Origin: Franzmannia pantelleriensis | GTDB taxonomy: Bacteria > Pseudomonadota > Gammaproteobacteria > Pseudomonadales > Halomonadaceae | Direction of reading: 5' to 3' | DNA length: 64,000 bases | NCBI RefSeq assembly: GCF_900102875.1 | Contig: NZ_FNGH01000006.1 | Location: forward strand, 62,001-126,000 | Part shown: piece after piece, positions 7,522-17,006 of the stretch | Numbering within the stretch: the stretch's first letter is position 1 | How the letters are laid out: each line of letters begins with the position of its first letter | Notes under the pieces: model-generated | What the model was told of the DNA's origin: nothing | The model's database searches: none | Seen by the model: only the letters and a program-made list of their open reading frames with translations | Position numbers and translations under genes: made by a program

Positions 7522-9336
7522 TCAGCCATGTAACGCCTGATGAATAGCGCCAGCCAGGCTGTCGCTGATCCCGGGCACCTTGGCGAGATCCTGGCGGCTG
7601 GCCTTGCGTACCCCATGCAGGCCGCCGAAATAGCGCAGCAGCTCACGGCGGCGTTTGGGACCCACGCCGGGAATGTCCTGCAGGGTCGAGGTGCGGCGTG
7701 CCTTGTCGCGTCGCGTGCGGTGGCCGGTGATGGCAAAGCGGTGCGACTCGTCGCGTATATGCTGAATCAGATGCAGTGCCGGGGAGGCGCCGTCCAGCGC
7801 CAGGCTGCGCTCCACGGTTTCGATGAACAGTGTTTCGAGGCCCGCCTTGCGGGTGGTGCCCTTGGCGACCCCGAGCAGTCGAACGTCGGTGACGCCGAGT
7901 TCCTCGAAGACCTCGCGGGCCATGTTCAGCTGGCCCTTGCCACCATCCACGACCAGCACGTCGGGGCGTTTGCCCTCGCCGTCCTGCAGGCGTTTGAAGC
8001 GTCGCGTCAGCGCCTGGCGCATCGCGGCATAGTCGTCGCCGGCTGCCACTCCCTCGATATTGAAGCGTCGGTAGTCCGACTTGACTGGGCCCTGGTGGTC
8101 GAACACCACGCAGGAGGCCACCGTGGCCTCGCCGTGGCTGTGGCTGATATCGAAACACTCCAGGCGCTGTGGGGTGTCGGGCATCTCCAGCGCGTCGCGC
8201 AGCGCCGCGAAGCGCTTGGCCAGTTGCTGCTGGTTGGCGAGCTGGCTGGCCAGCTGCTGCTCGGCGTTGGTGCGGGCCAGCTGGAGCCACTGGGCGCGAT
8301 GGCCACGCACCTGATGGGTCAGGCGAACGCGCTTGCCAGCGTGGGTGGACAGGGCGTCCTGCAGCAGGTCGCTGTCGGGCAGCGGATGGGTGGTGATGAC
8401 CTCGCTGGGCACCTCGCGGCTCTGTCCCAGGTAGAGCTGGCTGACGAAGTCGCCGAGCAGTGCCTCGCTGCTCAGGTCGAGGCCATTGCTGGGCGCGTGG
8501 TGGTTGGCGCCTAGCATGCGGCCCTGGCGGACGCTGAGCACCGACACGCATAGCGCGCCGGGGCGCTCGGCGAGCGCGATGATATCGGCGTCGCCGCCTT
8601 CAGTGTCGACGAACTGGCGAGCCTGGAGTTGGCGAAGATGCTGGATCTGGTCGCGCAGGCGGGCAGCTTCCTCGAAGGCCAGCGCCTGGCTGGCATGTTC
8701 CATGGCGGCGGTCAGCTCATCGGTCACTTGCTCGCTCTTGCCCTCCAGGCACATCACCGCGTGCTCGAGATCGCGGCGGTAGTCGTCCTCGCTGATGTAA
8801 TCGACGCAGGGCGCGCTGCAGCGCTGGATCTGGTACTGCAGGCAGGGGCGGGTGCGATGGGCGAAGACGCTGTCCTCGCAGTTGCGGATGCGGAATATCT
8901 TCTGCATCAGCGACAGGCTCTCACGCACTGCGCCGCTGCTGGGATAGGGGCCCAGGTAGCGGCCGTCATCGCGGCGTGCCCGTGCTCGCTTGTACTCCAG
9001 CGCCGGGTAGGGGTGACGGTCGCTGACGAACACGAAGGGATAGGACTTGTCGTCGCGCAGCAGGATGTTGTAGGGCGGGCGCAGCTCCTTGATCAGGGTC
9101 TGCTCGAGCAGCAGCGCCTCGGTTTCGGTACGCGTAATGGTGACCTGGACGTCGGCGATCCGGCTCACCAGTGCCTGGGTCTTGGCATTCAGGGTGCCGC
9201 GGAAATAGCTGGCCAGGCGCGACTTTAGGCGCTTGGCCTTGCCGACATAGAGGGTCTCGCCCTGAGCGTCGAGCATGCGATAGACGCCGGGGGCGGCGCT
9301 GACCGAGGCGAGAAAGTGCTTGGAATCAAAACTCAT
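7522..9336 (-). CDS. uvrC: Excinuclease ABC subunit C
   Basis: The dual-incision nuclease of nucleotide excision repair, acting with UvrA and UvrB. The 604 residues show the N-terminal GIY-YIG nuclease (GVYRMLDAQGETLYVGKAKRLKSR, about 17-40), a cysteine-bearing middle region (RTRPCLQYQIQRCSAPC, about 153-168), the UVR/UvrB-binding helices, the RNase H-like C-terminal nuclease (ECFDISHSHGEATVASCVVF, DVLVVDGGKGQL) and a terminal pair of helix-hairpin-helices (DIPGVGPKRRRELL, KVPGISDSLAGAI). It follows gacA by 52 bases. The uvrY/gacA-uvrC linkage is widely conserved. Confidence 0.97.
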   Translation of the reverse strand: MSFDSKHFLASVSAAPGVYRMLDAQGETLYVGKAKRLKSRLASYFRGTLNAKTQALVSRIADVQVTITRTETEALLLEQTLIKELRPPYNILLRDDKSYPFVFVSDRHPYPALEYKRARARRDDGRYLGPYPSSGAVRESLSLMQKIFRIRNCEDSVFAHRTRPCLQYQIQRCSAPCVDYISEDDYRRDLEHAVMCLEGKSEQVTDELTAAMEHASQALAFEEAARLRDQIQHLRQLQARQFVDTEGGDADIIALAERPGALCVSVLSVRQGRMLGANHHAPSNGLDLSSEALLGDFVSQLYLGQSREVPSEVITTHPLPDSDLLQDALSTHAGKRVRLTHQVRGHRAQWLQLARTNAEQQLASQLANQQQLAKRFAALRDALEMPDTPQRLECFDISHSHGEATVASCVVFDHQGPVKSDYRRFNIEGVAAGDDYAAMRQALTRRFKRLQDGEGKRPDVLVVDGGKGQLNMAREVFEELGVTDVRLLGVAKGTTRKAGLETLFIETVERSLALDGASPALHLIQHIRDESHRFAITGHRTRRDKARRTSTLQDIPGVGPKRRRELLRYFGGLHGVRKASRQDLAKVPGISDSLAGAIHQALHG

Positions 9337-9388
9337 GGGGAATCACTGGCCGTCACTGCGGCCAGCATAACAGATCGCTGTACTTCGC

Positions 9389-10042
9389 TCAGGCCTCTTC
9401 GCTGCTGCGGTAGCCGTCGACCAGGCCGTGTCGCAGGCCCAGGTGGGTCAGCTCGACATCGGAGTGCACGCCGAGTTTCTCGAAGATCCGGTAGCGGTAG
9501 GTGTTGACCGTCTTGGGGCTCAGGTAGAGCCGGTCTGAGATCTCGCTGACCTTTTGACAGTTGACGATCATCATCGCCACCTGCAGCTCGCGGTGAGAGA
9601 GATTGTCGAAGGGGTTGTCGCTGGCCTCCATCTTGGTGAGCACCAGGCGCTGGGCGATATCGGGGCTGATGTAGCGCTGGCCGGAGAAAACATTGCGGAT
9701 TGCCAGCACCATGTCATCGAGCTCGGCCCCCTTGCTGATGAAGCCGCTGGCACCGGCGTCAAGCAGGCGCTGGGCAAAGGTCTCCTCGAGAAAGGCGGTC
9801 AATACCAGTACGTGGATATCGGCCATGCCCTTGGCAATCTTGCGCGTGGCCTCGAGGCCACCGATCCCTGGCATGCGTATATCCATGAGCACGATGTCGG
9901 GGCGAAGCTGGCGCGCCATGCTGATGGCCTCTTCGCCGTCGATGGCTTCGCCAATCACGGCAATACCGTCTTCGCCGTCGAGTAACCGGGCTATGCTGGT
10001 GCGCACCAAGTGGTGATCGTCTGCGACGAGGACCTTGATCAA
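9389..10042 (-). CDS. gacA: GacA/UvrY-type response regulator
   Basis: A NarL/FixJ-class response regulator, orthologous by context to GacA/UvrY, which is phosphorylated by GacS/BarA and activates small RNAs that titrate CsrA/RsmA. The receiver domain has Asp8/Asp9, the phosphoacceptor Asp54 in IVLMDIRMPG, and the switch Thr/Lys (LTAF...SKG). The LuxR-type helix-turn-helix is LSHRELQV...LSPKTVNTYRYRIFEKLGV. I take the TTG at 10042 as start (217 residues) because it gives the family-standard opening IKVLVADDHHLVR and follows GGGAG by 7 bases. A longer frame to 10099 adds residues unlike the family. The upstream region carries a pair of operator-like repeats. Confidence 0.92.
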   Translation of the reverse strand: MIKVLVADDHHLVRTSIARLLDGEDGIAVIGEAIDGEEAISMARQLRPDIVLMDIRMPGIGGLEATRKIAKGMADIHVLVLTAFLEETFAQRLLDAGASGFISKGAELDDMVLAIRNVFSGQRYISPDIAQRLVLTKMEASDNPFDNLSHRELQVAMMIVNCQKVSEISDRLYLSPKTVNTYRYRIFEKLGVHSDVELTHLGLRHGLVDGYRSSEEA

Positions 10043-10133
10043 GTCAGCTCCCGTATCTATCCGAGTGGTCGGCGGCGTGCGAGCGATTCGCCCGGCCAAG
10101 CTTAGCTTTAATTAGCATGCCGATCCATAGCGT

Positions 10134-10172
10134 TATCGTTACTGGCGATGGTGCTATCGTAACTCGCGATGG
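10134..10172. promoter_or_regulatory. Tandem operator-like repeats, 21-bp period
   Basis: TATCGTTACTGGCGATGG (10134-10151) and TATCGTAACTCGCGATGG (10155-10172) agree at 16 of 18 positions and repeat every 21 bp, exactly two helical turns. Each contains the inverted repeat ATCG-N7-CGAT. They lie between divergent gacA and tRNA-Ala and look like paired protein-binding sites. Confidence 0.45.
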
Positions 10173-10193
10173 CAAGCCGCCGTGAGGTGTCGC

Positions 10194-10220
10194 TTGACGC
10201 CATCCAACCCGTTGTATAAT
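10194..10220 (+). promoter_or_regulatory. Sigma-70 promoter of tRNA-Ala
   Basis: TTGACG at 10194-10199 and a perfect TATAAT at 10215-10220 with a 15-bp gap (16 if the box is read as CTTGAC). It lies about 65 bases upstream of the mature tRNA-Ala. Confidence 0.75.
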
Positions 10221-10285
10221 ATGCGCTTCGTCTTGTCAGGAGAGATCCATTACAAGGCTTGAAGGCGCATATTGATTGCCTATGT

Positions 10286-10361
10286 GGGGCCTTAGCTCAG
10301 CTGGGAGAGCGCAACACTGGCAGTGTTGAGGTCAGCGGTTCGATCCCGCTAGGCTCCACCA
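10286..10361 (+). tRNA. tRNA-Ala (GGC)
   Basis: A 76-nt tRNA, GGGGCCTTAGCTCAGCTGGG at the 5' end. The anticodon loop ACTGGCAGT gives GGC (reads GCC/GCU codons), with GGTTCGATCCC in the T-arm and an encoded CCA end. It has its own strong promoter and terminator, so it is a stand-alone transcript. Confidence 0.96.
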
Positions 10362-10376
10362 CATAATTCCCGAATC

Positions 10377-10409
10377 AGCCGCTTGTCGTACTGCGATAAG
10401 CGGCTTTTT
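10377..10409 (+). terminator. Rho-independent terminator of tRNA-Ala
   Basis: Perfect 8-bp stem AGCCGCTT/AAGCGGCT (10377-10384 with 10398-10405) followed by TTTT. Confidence 0.85.
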
Positions 10410-10454
10410 CGTGTTTTGAATAATTGTCGCGGCAGGCAGCGTGGTGGTTGCCGC

Positions 10455-10475
10455 GCCCCCGCTTGCAGCGGGGGC
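10455..10475 (-). terminator. Stable hairpin after argF
   Basis: A 9-bp stem (gcccccgct / agcgggggc) with a 3-base loop just beyond the argF stop. There is no T-run on the minus strand, so it may stabilise the 3' end rather than terminate. Confidence 0.45.
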
Positions 10476-10483
10476 GGCGCCGC

Positions 10484-11404
10484 TCAGTGTTCTACACGGC
10501 CCAGCAGCAAGAACTCCAGCAGGGCCTTCTGGGCGTGCAGGCGGTTACCGGCCTCCTGCCAGACCACGGCGCGCGGGTCGTCGAGCAGCGTCGCGCTGAT
10601 CTCTTCGCCGCGATGCGCCGGCAGGCAGTGCAGGAACAGTACGTCCTTGGCGGCGCGGTCGAGCATCGCCTCGCTGACCTGAAAGCCTGAGAAATCGGCC
10701 TCGCGCTTGGCCTGTTCCTCTTCCTGCCCCATAGAGGCCCACACGTCGGTGGTGATCAGGTCGGCGTCCTGAGCCGCCTGCTGCGGGTCACGCAGAATGC
10801 TGACTCGCTCACCGGCCGCGTCGAGAATGTCCTGGCGGGGCTCGTAGCCCTCGGGGCAGCACACCCGCAGTTGGAAGTCGAACTGGCGTGCGGCATTGAT
10901 CCACGAGTGGCACATGTTGTTGCCGTCACCGATCCACACCGCGGTCTTGCCGCGAACCTGGCCGCGCAGTTCGGTCCAGGTCATGACGTCGGCGAGCAGC
11001 TGGCAGGGGTGGTAGTCGTCGGTAAGGGCGTTGATCACCGGCACTTCGCTGGCGGCCGCAAAGGCTTCCAGTCCCTGATGGGAAAAGGTACGGATCATGA
11101 CCGCATCAACCATCTCCGAGAGTACCCGTGCGGTGTCCTCTATCGGTTCGCCGCGTCCGAGTTGGGTATCCCGCGAGGAGAGAAACAGCGCATGACCGCC
11201 GAATTGGGCCATGGCGGTTTCGAAGGAGACGCGAGTGCGGGTCGAGGACTTCTCGAAGATCATCGCCAGGGTGCGGTTGGAGAATGGCGTATAGGTCGGG
11301 CCGTGGGTCTTGAGGCCGTTCTTGATGGTGATCGCACGGCGAATCAGGTAGCTCAGTTCGTCGCTCGAGAAATCCAGCAGGGTCAGGAAATGGCGAGTCG
11401 CCAT
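10484..11404 (-). CDS. argF: Ornithine carbamoyltransferase, anabolic
   Basis: Makes citrulline from ornithine and carbamoyl phosphate in arginine synthesis. The 306 residues carry the carbamoyl-phosphate motif SSTRTR (53-58), the ornithine-side [10 protein letters not shown] (about 128-137) with the conserved His and Cys, and [10 protein letters not shown] (about 261-270) with the catalytic Cys. The length is the compact anabolic form; catabolic ArcB enzymes are longer. argG lies 1.5 kb away on the opposite strand, separated by grxD and rnt, so the two arginine genes are clustered but not co-transcribed. Confidence 0.93.
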   Translation of the reverse strand: MATRHFLTLLDFSSDELSYLIRRAITIKNGLKTHGPTYTPFSNRTLAMIFEKSSTRTRVSFETAMAQFGGHALFLSSRDTQLGRGEPIEDTARVLSEMVDAVMIRTFSHQGLEAFAAASEVPVINALTDDYHPCQLLADVMTWTELRGQVRGKTAVWIGDGNNMCHSWINAARQFDFQLRVCCPEGYEPRQDILDAAGERVSILRDPQQAAQDADLITTDVWASMGQEEEQAKREADFSGFQVSEAMLDRAAKDVLFLHCLPAHRGEEISATLLDDPRAVVWQEAGNRLHAQKALLEFLLLGRVEH

Positions 11405-11513
11405 GATGTCGCTCCGCGAGAAAAAACAATCATCCTAGCCATCCCTCCGCTGCGGCGCAATGCGCGCTCCCCAGCATCCAGCGGCAGGGGTGTTTTCGAT
11501 GCGCACTGATCAG

Positions 11514-11519
11514 TAGAAT
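11514..11519 (+). promoter_or_regulatory. Putative -10 element for grxD
   Basis: TAGAAT 35 bases ahead of the grxD ATG, in the divergent argF-grxD gap. The -35 region is poor. Confidence 0.3.
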
Positions 11520-11554
11520 GGTCGGAACGCCAAGCCAACCGAACAGGATTGCTC

Positions 11555-11890
11555 ATGAGCACTACCGTAGAGAACATTCAGCAGCAGATCAGTGAAAATC
11601 CGATTCTCATCTACATGAAGGGCACCCCGCAGCTGCCGCAGTGTGGCTTCTCCGCCCAGACCGTGCAGGCGCTGATGGCCTGCGGCGAGCGTTTCGCCTT
11701 CGTCAACGTGCTCGACAATCCCGATATTCGCGCCGAGCTGCCCAAAGTGGCCAACTGGCCGACCTTCCCGCAGCTGTGGCTGAACGGTGAGTTGGTGGGC
11801 GGCTGCGATATCGTGGTCGAGATGTACCAGAACGGCGAGCTCGAGAAGTTGGTCAAGGATGCCGCCGCCAAGCAGCAGGACGACGCGTAA
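11555..11890 (+). CDS. grxD: Monothiol glutaredoxin (Grx4 type)
   Basis: A 111-residue class II glutaredoxin that carries and delivers [2Fe-2S] clusters, usually with BolA partners. The monothiol active site CGFS is at residues 30-33, preceded by MKGTPQLPQ and followed by the glutathione-binding WPTFPQLW and GGCDIV segments. I choose the ATG at 11555, which has CAGGA six bases upstream; a TTG two codons earlier is in frame but less likely. A good terminator follows. Confidence 0.95.
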   Translation: MSTTVENIQQQISENPILIYMKGTPQLPQCGFSAQTVQALMACGERFAFVNVLDNPDIRAELPKVANWPTFPQLWLNGELVGGCDIVVEMYQNGELEKLVKDAAAKQQDDA

Positions 11891-11963
11891 CCCGCACCGA
11901 GCTGCAAGCGCCCAGCGCCAAGCTGCTGGGTGACGGGCAACTGGTGCAGTGAGAGCAAACATC

Positions 11964-11995
11964 AGCCCCGCTGGAATGATTCCAGCGGGGCTTTT
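11964..11995 (+). terminator. Rho-independent terminator after grxD
   Basis: A perfect stem AGCCCCGCTGGA/TCCAGCGGGGCT (11964-11975 with 11980-11991) followed by TTTT. It may also serve the convergent rnt gene. Confidence 0.85.
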
Positions 11996-12042
11996 GGCTT
12001 GGTGCCAGCTTTCACGGTGGTGTTATCATGTGGCGTTCGGCG

Positions 12043-12708
12043 CTAGTCCTCCTCCATCCCCTGTTCGCGCTGAGCAAGATGCCAGCCGCCAAGGTCCTTG
12101 TAGCGGTTGACCATGGCGCAGAACAGCTCGGCGGTGCGCTCGGTGTCGTAGCGTGCCGAGTGCGCCGATGAGTTGTCGAACTCGATGCCGGCGGCACGGC
12201 AGGCGCGGGCCAGTACCGTCTGGCCGTAGACGAGGCCTGCCAGTGAGGCGGTGTCGAAGCTCGAGAAGGGGTGGAAGGGGTTGCGCTTGATACCGCAGCG
12301 GGCCACGGCAGCGTTGAGGAAGCCGTGGTCGAAGGCGGCATTATGGCCGACCAGCACCGCACGGGTGCAGCCGTTGGCCTTGATGGCCTTGCGCACCGGG
12401 CGAAAGATCTCACCCAGTGCTTCCGCTTCGCTTAGGGCCACCTTCTGGCGCAGCGGATCGTCTAGCTTGATGCCGGTAAAATCCAGCGCCGACTGCTCGA
12501 CGTTGGCGCCCTCGAAAGGGGCGATATGAAAGGCATAGGTGGCGTCGGGCGCGAGTACGCCATCCGCATCCATGGACAGTGTGACCGCGGCAATCTCGAG
12601 GATTGCATCTCCCTGGGCGTTGAAGCCGCCGGTTTCGAGGTCCACCACTACAGGCAGGAAACTGCGAAAACGCTTAGCCATCAGATCGCAGGCGATTGCC
12701 TCGCTCAT
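12043..12708 (-). CDS. rnt: Ribonuclease T
   Basis: A 3'-5' exoribonuclease that matures tRNA and other stable RNA 3' ends and can trim DNA. The DEDDh exonuclease fold is visible: motif I VVVDLETGG with Asp23 and Glu25, motif II VGHNAAFDHGFL, and motif III HSARYDTERT with the catalytic His and Asp. I use the ATG at 12708 (221 residues), which has GGAGAGG four to ten bases upstream. The in-frame GTG at 12720 overlaps that ribosome-binding site. The close match to RNase T (GAxFDxxFL-like motif, RNPFHPFSSFDT) separates it from oligoribonuclease and DnaQ. Confidence 0.94.
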   Translation of the reverse strand: MSEAIACDLMAKRFRSFLPVVVDLETGGFNAQGDAILEIAAVTLSMDADGVLAPDATYAFHIAPFEGANVEQSALDFTGIKLDDPLRQKVALSEAEALGEIFRPVRKAIKANGCTRAVLVGHNAAFDHGFLNAAVARCGIKRNPFHPFSSFDTASLAGLVYGQTVLARACRAAGIEFDNSSAHSARYDTERTAELFCAMVNRYKDLGGWHLAQREQGMEED

Positions 12709-12830
12709 GCACCTCTCCACTACCGATTAACAAATTCCCTGGCGGTCACCCGCATTGGCTGAATGAGAGTTTATCAGCTTTGCCAGCCCTTTGCCGCGGT
12801 GCGGCGGTATTCGTGGCTGCCCATCGGCGC

Positions 12831-12836
12831 TATAAT
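12831..12836 (+). promoter_or_regulatory. Putative -10 element for argG
   Basis: A perfect TATAAT 35 bases before the argG ATG. The -35 is weak at 17-bp spacing. The upstream TGAATGAGAGTTTATCA resembles an ArgR half-box but not a full palindrome. Confidence 0.55.
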
Positions 12837-12871
12837 CGTGCGGTTTCGATGTTCATCAAAAGGAGCCCAGA

Positions 12872-14092
<1,221 letters not shown>

Positions 14093-14117
14093 GCGCTCGC
14101 TGGGCGAGGAGGCTTAG

Positions 14118-14408
14118 ATGCTCAAGAAGTTGTTTTCCGGGCTGCTCGGCGGAGGTGGCGACAAGGCCGCTGCCGAGGCCGAGCCGGTCGAGTACAAGGG
14201 TTACCTGATCGTGCCTGATCCGCAGGATCGTGACGGCCAGTATCGCGTCAGCGGATGGATCCGTAAGCCGGTGACGGAGGGTGAGACCCTCGAGCACCGC
14301 TTCGAGCGCTCCGACGTGGTGTCCGGTCGCGAGGCCTGCGAGACGCTGATGATCAGCAAGGCGCAGCGCTTCATTGATGATCTGGGCGATGCCATCTTCG
14401 AGAAGTAG
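14118..14408 (+). CDS. HlyU-family protein
   Basis: A 96-residue protein of the HlyU-like family (Pfam HlyU, not the ArsR-type HlyU of Vibrio). It has a Gly-rich linker after a short hydrophobic start (KKLFSGLLGGGG), then a compact domain with VEYKGYLIVPDPQDRDGQYRVSG and the tail SKAQRFIDDLGDAIF. The family is widespread and poorly characterised. GAGGAGG lies 8 bases before the ATG, and the 25-base gap to argG suggests co-transcription. No firm function can be given. Confidence 0.75.
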   Translation: MLKKLFSGLLGGGGDKAAAEAEPVEYKGYLIVPDPQDRDGQYRVSGWIRKPVTEGETLEHRFERSDVVSGREACETLMISKAQRFIDDLGDAIFEK

Positions 14409-14427
14409 CCTGCCATCGCTCCCAACG

Positions 14428-14453
14428 GCGCGGCGCCCCCAGGGGCGCCGCGC
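14428..14453 (+). terminator. Strong GC hairpin after the argG operon
   Basis: A perfect 12-bp inverted repeat (gcgcggcgcccc / ggggcgccgcgc) with a 2-base centre. No T-run follows. Confidence 0.45.
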
Positions 14454-14545
14454 GCGTATTCAGCGTCAGGTACCATGCGCCCTTTGGCCAAGCGCGCCAC
14501 CGCCGGACAGGGCGCTACACTGGGGGCACCACCAAGGAGCCTGCC

Positions 14546-15679
14546 ATGCGTCTGCTGCATCGAGCCTCGCCTTGGCGCACGCTGTTCGCCAGCGACGCGC
14601 CTCCCGATTCCAGTGACTGGCCGCCGCTGCTGGCTCCGCTGGCCGATGCCATCGCCGCCCTGGGACCGGCGCCGAGCCTCGCCGCTGCCAAGGCCTGGCA
14701 GCCGCAGCTGGTCGAGGCGCTGCAGCGTCTCGATCTGCCTGCCTGGCGGATCAGCCAGCTGCTCAGTGATCACAACGACTGGCTCTACCGCCAGGCCATA
14801 GAGCGGAGCCTGAATGCCATGCGCGCAGCGGGCTGGGGCGAGCCGCCGGCGCGGTGTTGCGTATTGACGCTGGGTTCTGGCGCCCGCCATGAGAGCCTGT
14901 TGGGGCCGGATCAGGACAACGCCATGATTCTCGAGGATTACCCGGACAGTGCGCATACCGAGATCGATGGCTACTTTCAGGCGCTTGGCGAGCGCATGAC
15001 CGATGCGCTGGATGACGCCGGTATTCCACTCTGCAACGGCCACGTAATGGCGCGTTGGCCAATGTGGCGTAAACGACTTGGCGAGTGGGGGCGACAGCTG
15101 GATATCTGGACCGCTGAACGCCGCGTCAAGCGCGTGCAGCAGGCCAATATCCTGCTCGATTTTTACCCCGTATACGGCGACTCTGCGCTGGCAGAGTCGC
15201 TGCATGACGTGGTCGCGGCACTGGTCCCTCGCTCGGCGCTGTTCCTCGACGAGATGGCCAGCCTGCTGGACGAGACGCCGGTGGCGCTCGACCGTCTTGG
15301 TCGCCTGGCAGGCGACGACGATGGCGCCCCGCACGAGCGCGCCATCAATCTCAAACGTCAGGGGCTGCTGCCGCTCAGCGGGGCCGTGCGTCTACTGGCG
15401 ATGCGCCAGGGCTGCAGGGTGCCGGATACCCGCGGCCGGCTGAGCGAGCTGGTGATGGCGGGGGTGCTGGATGTGCCGCGTGCCGCTGCGCTTGGCGACG
15501 CACTGGGCCGCCTACAGGGCCTGGTGCTGGATGCCCAGCTGACCAGCCTGTCCGCCGGCCGCAGTGCCGATGGTTGGGTCGATACGGCGCGTCTCGATGC
15601 GGCGCAGCAGTTACTGCTGCGCCACGATCTTCAGGAGATTCGGCGCCTGATCAAGACGGCGAAAAGCATGAATAGATAA
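14546..15679 (+). CDS. DUF294-type putative nucleotidyltransferase
   Basis: A 377-residue protein with a GlnD/DUF294-like nucleotidyltransferase core: GSGARHESLLGPDQDNAMI at 110-128 is the GSxxRxE...DxD catalytic signature. It is followed by the DUF294 substrate-binding helical region (ALFLDEMASLLDETPVAL, later GPHERAINLK-like). The CBS and cyclic-nucleotide domains that often precede this core are absent; the first ~100 residues are a short helical region instead. In several gammaproteobacteria this family sits beside a DnaQ-like exonuclease and an acetate-type symporter. Here the exonuclease is about 4.3 kb away on the other strand. The substrate is unknown. An AAGGAG site precedes the ATG. 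Confidence 0.75.
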   Translation: MRLLHRASPWRTLFASDAPPDSSDWPPLLAPLADAIAALGPAPSLAAAKAWQPQLVEALQRLDLPAWRISQLLSDHNDWLYRQAIERSLNAMRAAGWGEPPARCCVLTLGSGARHESLLGPDQDNAMILEDYPDSAHTEIDGYFQALGERMTDALDDAGIPLCNGHVMARWPMWRKRLGEWGRQLDIWTAERRVKRVQQANILLDFYPVYGDSALAESLHDVVAALVPRSALFLDEMASLLDETPVALDRLGRLAGDDDGAPHERAINLKRQGLLPLSGAVRLLAMRQGCRVPDTRGRLSELVMAGVLDVPRAAALGDALGRLQGLVLDAQLTSLSAGRSADGWVDTARLDAAQQLLLRHDLQEIRRLIKTAKSMNR

Positions 15680-15686
15680 CGCTGCC

Positions 15687-16910
15687 TTATTGCGATGTAG
15701 ATAGTGTCGTCAACAGCGCGAGTGCATCTTGATGTGCCTGCTGGTAGATATTGAAGAGCCGCAAGTCTTCACTCTCCGACGACCACTCCCGCATGGCCAG
15801 GCATTTCTCGGTGATTTCGATACGCTGCAAGACCTTGCCGTAGGGACCTTCGCGACCTAGCGTGGCGGCCATGGTAGATGAATCGAGTCCAAGGCTGGTT
15901 AAAAATTCTTCGCCGGGAATGCCAAGGAGTAACTCGGCCGAGGAGAGCAGCCCGATAAAGTAGGCGTCCTGGCCGTTCAAGCCATCCCGCTTGGCCAACA
16001 GCTCGCAGGCTTTGGCCCGGGTCAATGCCAGTTCGCTATGCGCTGAGCTGGCACTACCCAGCAGGCCAAACAGGGCGGCCCAGCTGGAGAGCTGCTGGAA
16101 GCCGATCCTGGCCACCACATCGCGCAGCGAACTAATGGGGGCGTGTTGATTGAAGTAGGCGCTGTTGGCAATGCGAGTTAACTTGATGGCGAGCTCAGGA
16201 TCGGCCTGTATCAATGCGATGATGGCATCAATGCTTGGTTCGCTATGACGGAGAGTCTTGAGCAGCTGCGTGGCGTATAGGGTGGTGGCGGGAAGTTTCT
16301 TGCCATACACGGGTTGCGGCCGTGCATAGTAGTAGCCTTGGAAGAGCTCAAACCCCATTTGGCGGTACGCGTCGCGCTCCTCTCGGGTCTCCACGCGTTC
16401 AGCGATCCACTTGAGATCCAAGTGCGATAATCGTTGTTTGTGTCGTGCCACTTTTGACGCCTCGACCGAGGAAATATCGACCTTGAGGTAGGATGACAGC
16501 TCGAGCAGAGGCGCCCATTCGGGGGTGAAGTTGAAATCGTCTAAGGCGAAGCGGTAGCCCTGATTGTGTAGGCATCTAACTGCATCGATCAAGGCCTGGT
16601 CCGGTGTGGTGCGTTCGACGAGTTCGATCACCACCTGATCAGGGGAAACGGGCAGGAAGTGTGGTGACAGCAATAGTGCTGCAGAGACATTGATAAAGGT
16701 CGGCACCTTGGAAAAACTGATGCGCTGCATGATTGCAGTATTAAGATGGTAAACGACTTCGGCCGTGGCCACTTCATCACCAACGTCAAGCGCTCCTAGT
16801 CCGGTGTCGCTTCGGTAGAGAAGTTCCACCCCATGAATCGCATCATGGCCATCAAAGATTGGCTGCGACGCCAGTAGCAGAGAATTAACGCCAGTCGTTG
16901 ATTTGGACAT
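15687..16910 (-). CDS. EAL-HDOD signalling protein (YuxH type), EAL motif degenerate
   Basis: A 407-residue two-domain protein with an N-terminal EAL-like domain (about 10-200) and a C-terminal HDOD domain (about 205-400). The catalytic EAL motif reads ELL in GVELLYRS (28-34), and the DDF-like segment FALDDFNF is retained but other metal ligands are not obvious, so c-di-GMP hydrolysis is doubtful. The family often acts as a binding scaffold in motility and biofilm control. Base composition is visibly less GC-rich than its neighbours (16201-16260 is half G+C), which suggests separate ancestry. It is convergent with the DUF294 gene, with 7 bases between the stops. Confidence 0.85.
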   Translation of the reverse strand: MSKSTTGVNSLLLASQPIFDGHDAIHGVELLYRSDTGLGALDVGDEVATAEVVYHLNTAIMQRISFSKVPTFINVSAALLLSPHFLPVSPDQVVIELVERTTPDQALIDAVRCLHNQGYRFALDDFNFTPEWAPLLELSSYLKVDISSVEASKVARHKQRLSHLDLKWIAERVETREERDAYRQMGFELFQGYYYARPQPVYGKKLPATTLYATQLLKTLRHSEPSIDAIIALIQADPELAIKLTRIANSAYFNQHAPISSLRDVVARIGFQQLSSWAALFGLLGSASSAHSELALTRAKACELLAKRDGLNGQDAYFIGLLSSAELLLGIPGEEFLTSLGLDSSTMAATLGREGPYGKVLQRIEITEKCLAMREWSSESEDLRLFNIYQQAHQDALALLTTLSTSQ

Positions 16911-17006
16911 TCCGTTGGCCTCAAGTTAGGACGCAGAATGATATATCGACGCTGCCAGCATCTTCTTTAACCTGAGCTAGCCAATTGCCTGGTTCTGGAG
17001 AGGCAG

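Noticed and set aside
11886-11940. AGCTGCAAG-like repeats downstream of grxD
   Set aside because: Two short partial repeats (agctgcaagcg, gccaagctgctg) are too degenerate to define a repeat family from this window alone.
12761-12777. TGAATGAGAGTTTATCA as an ArgR box for argG
   Set aside because: Only one half resembles the TGAAT/ATTCA consensus. A position-weight scan with ArgR sites would be needed; noted only as a possibility in the promoter entry.
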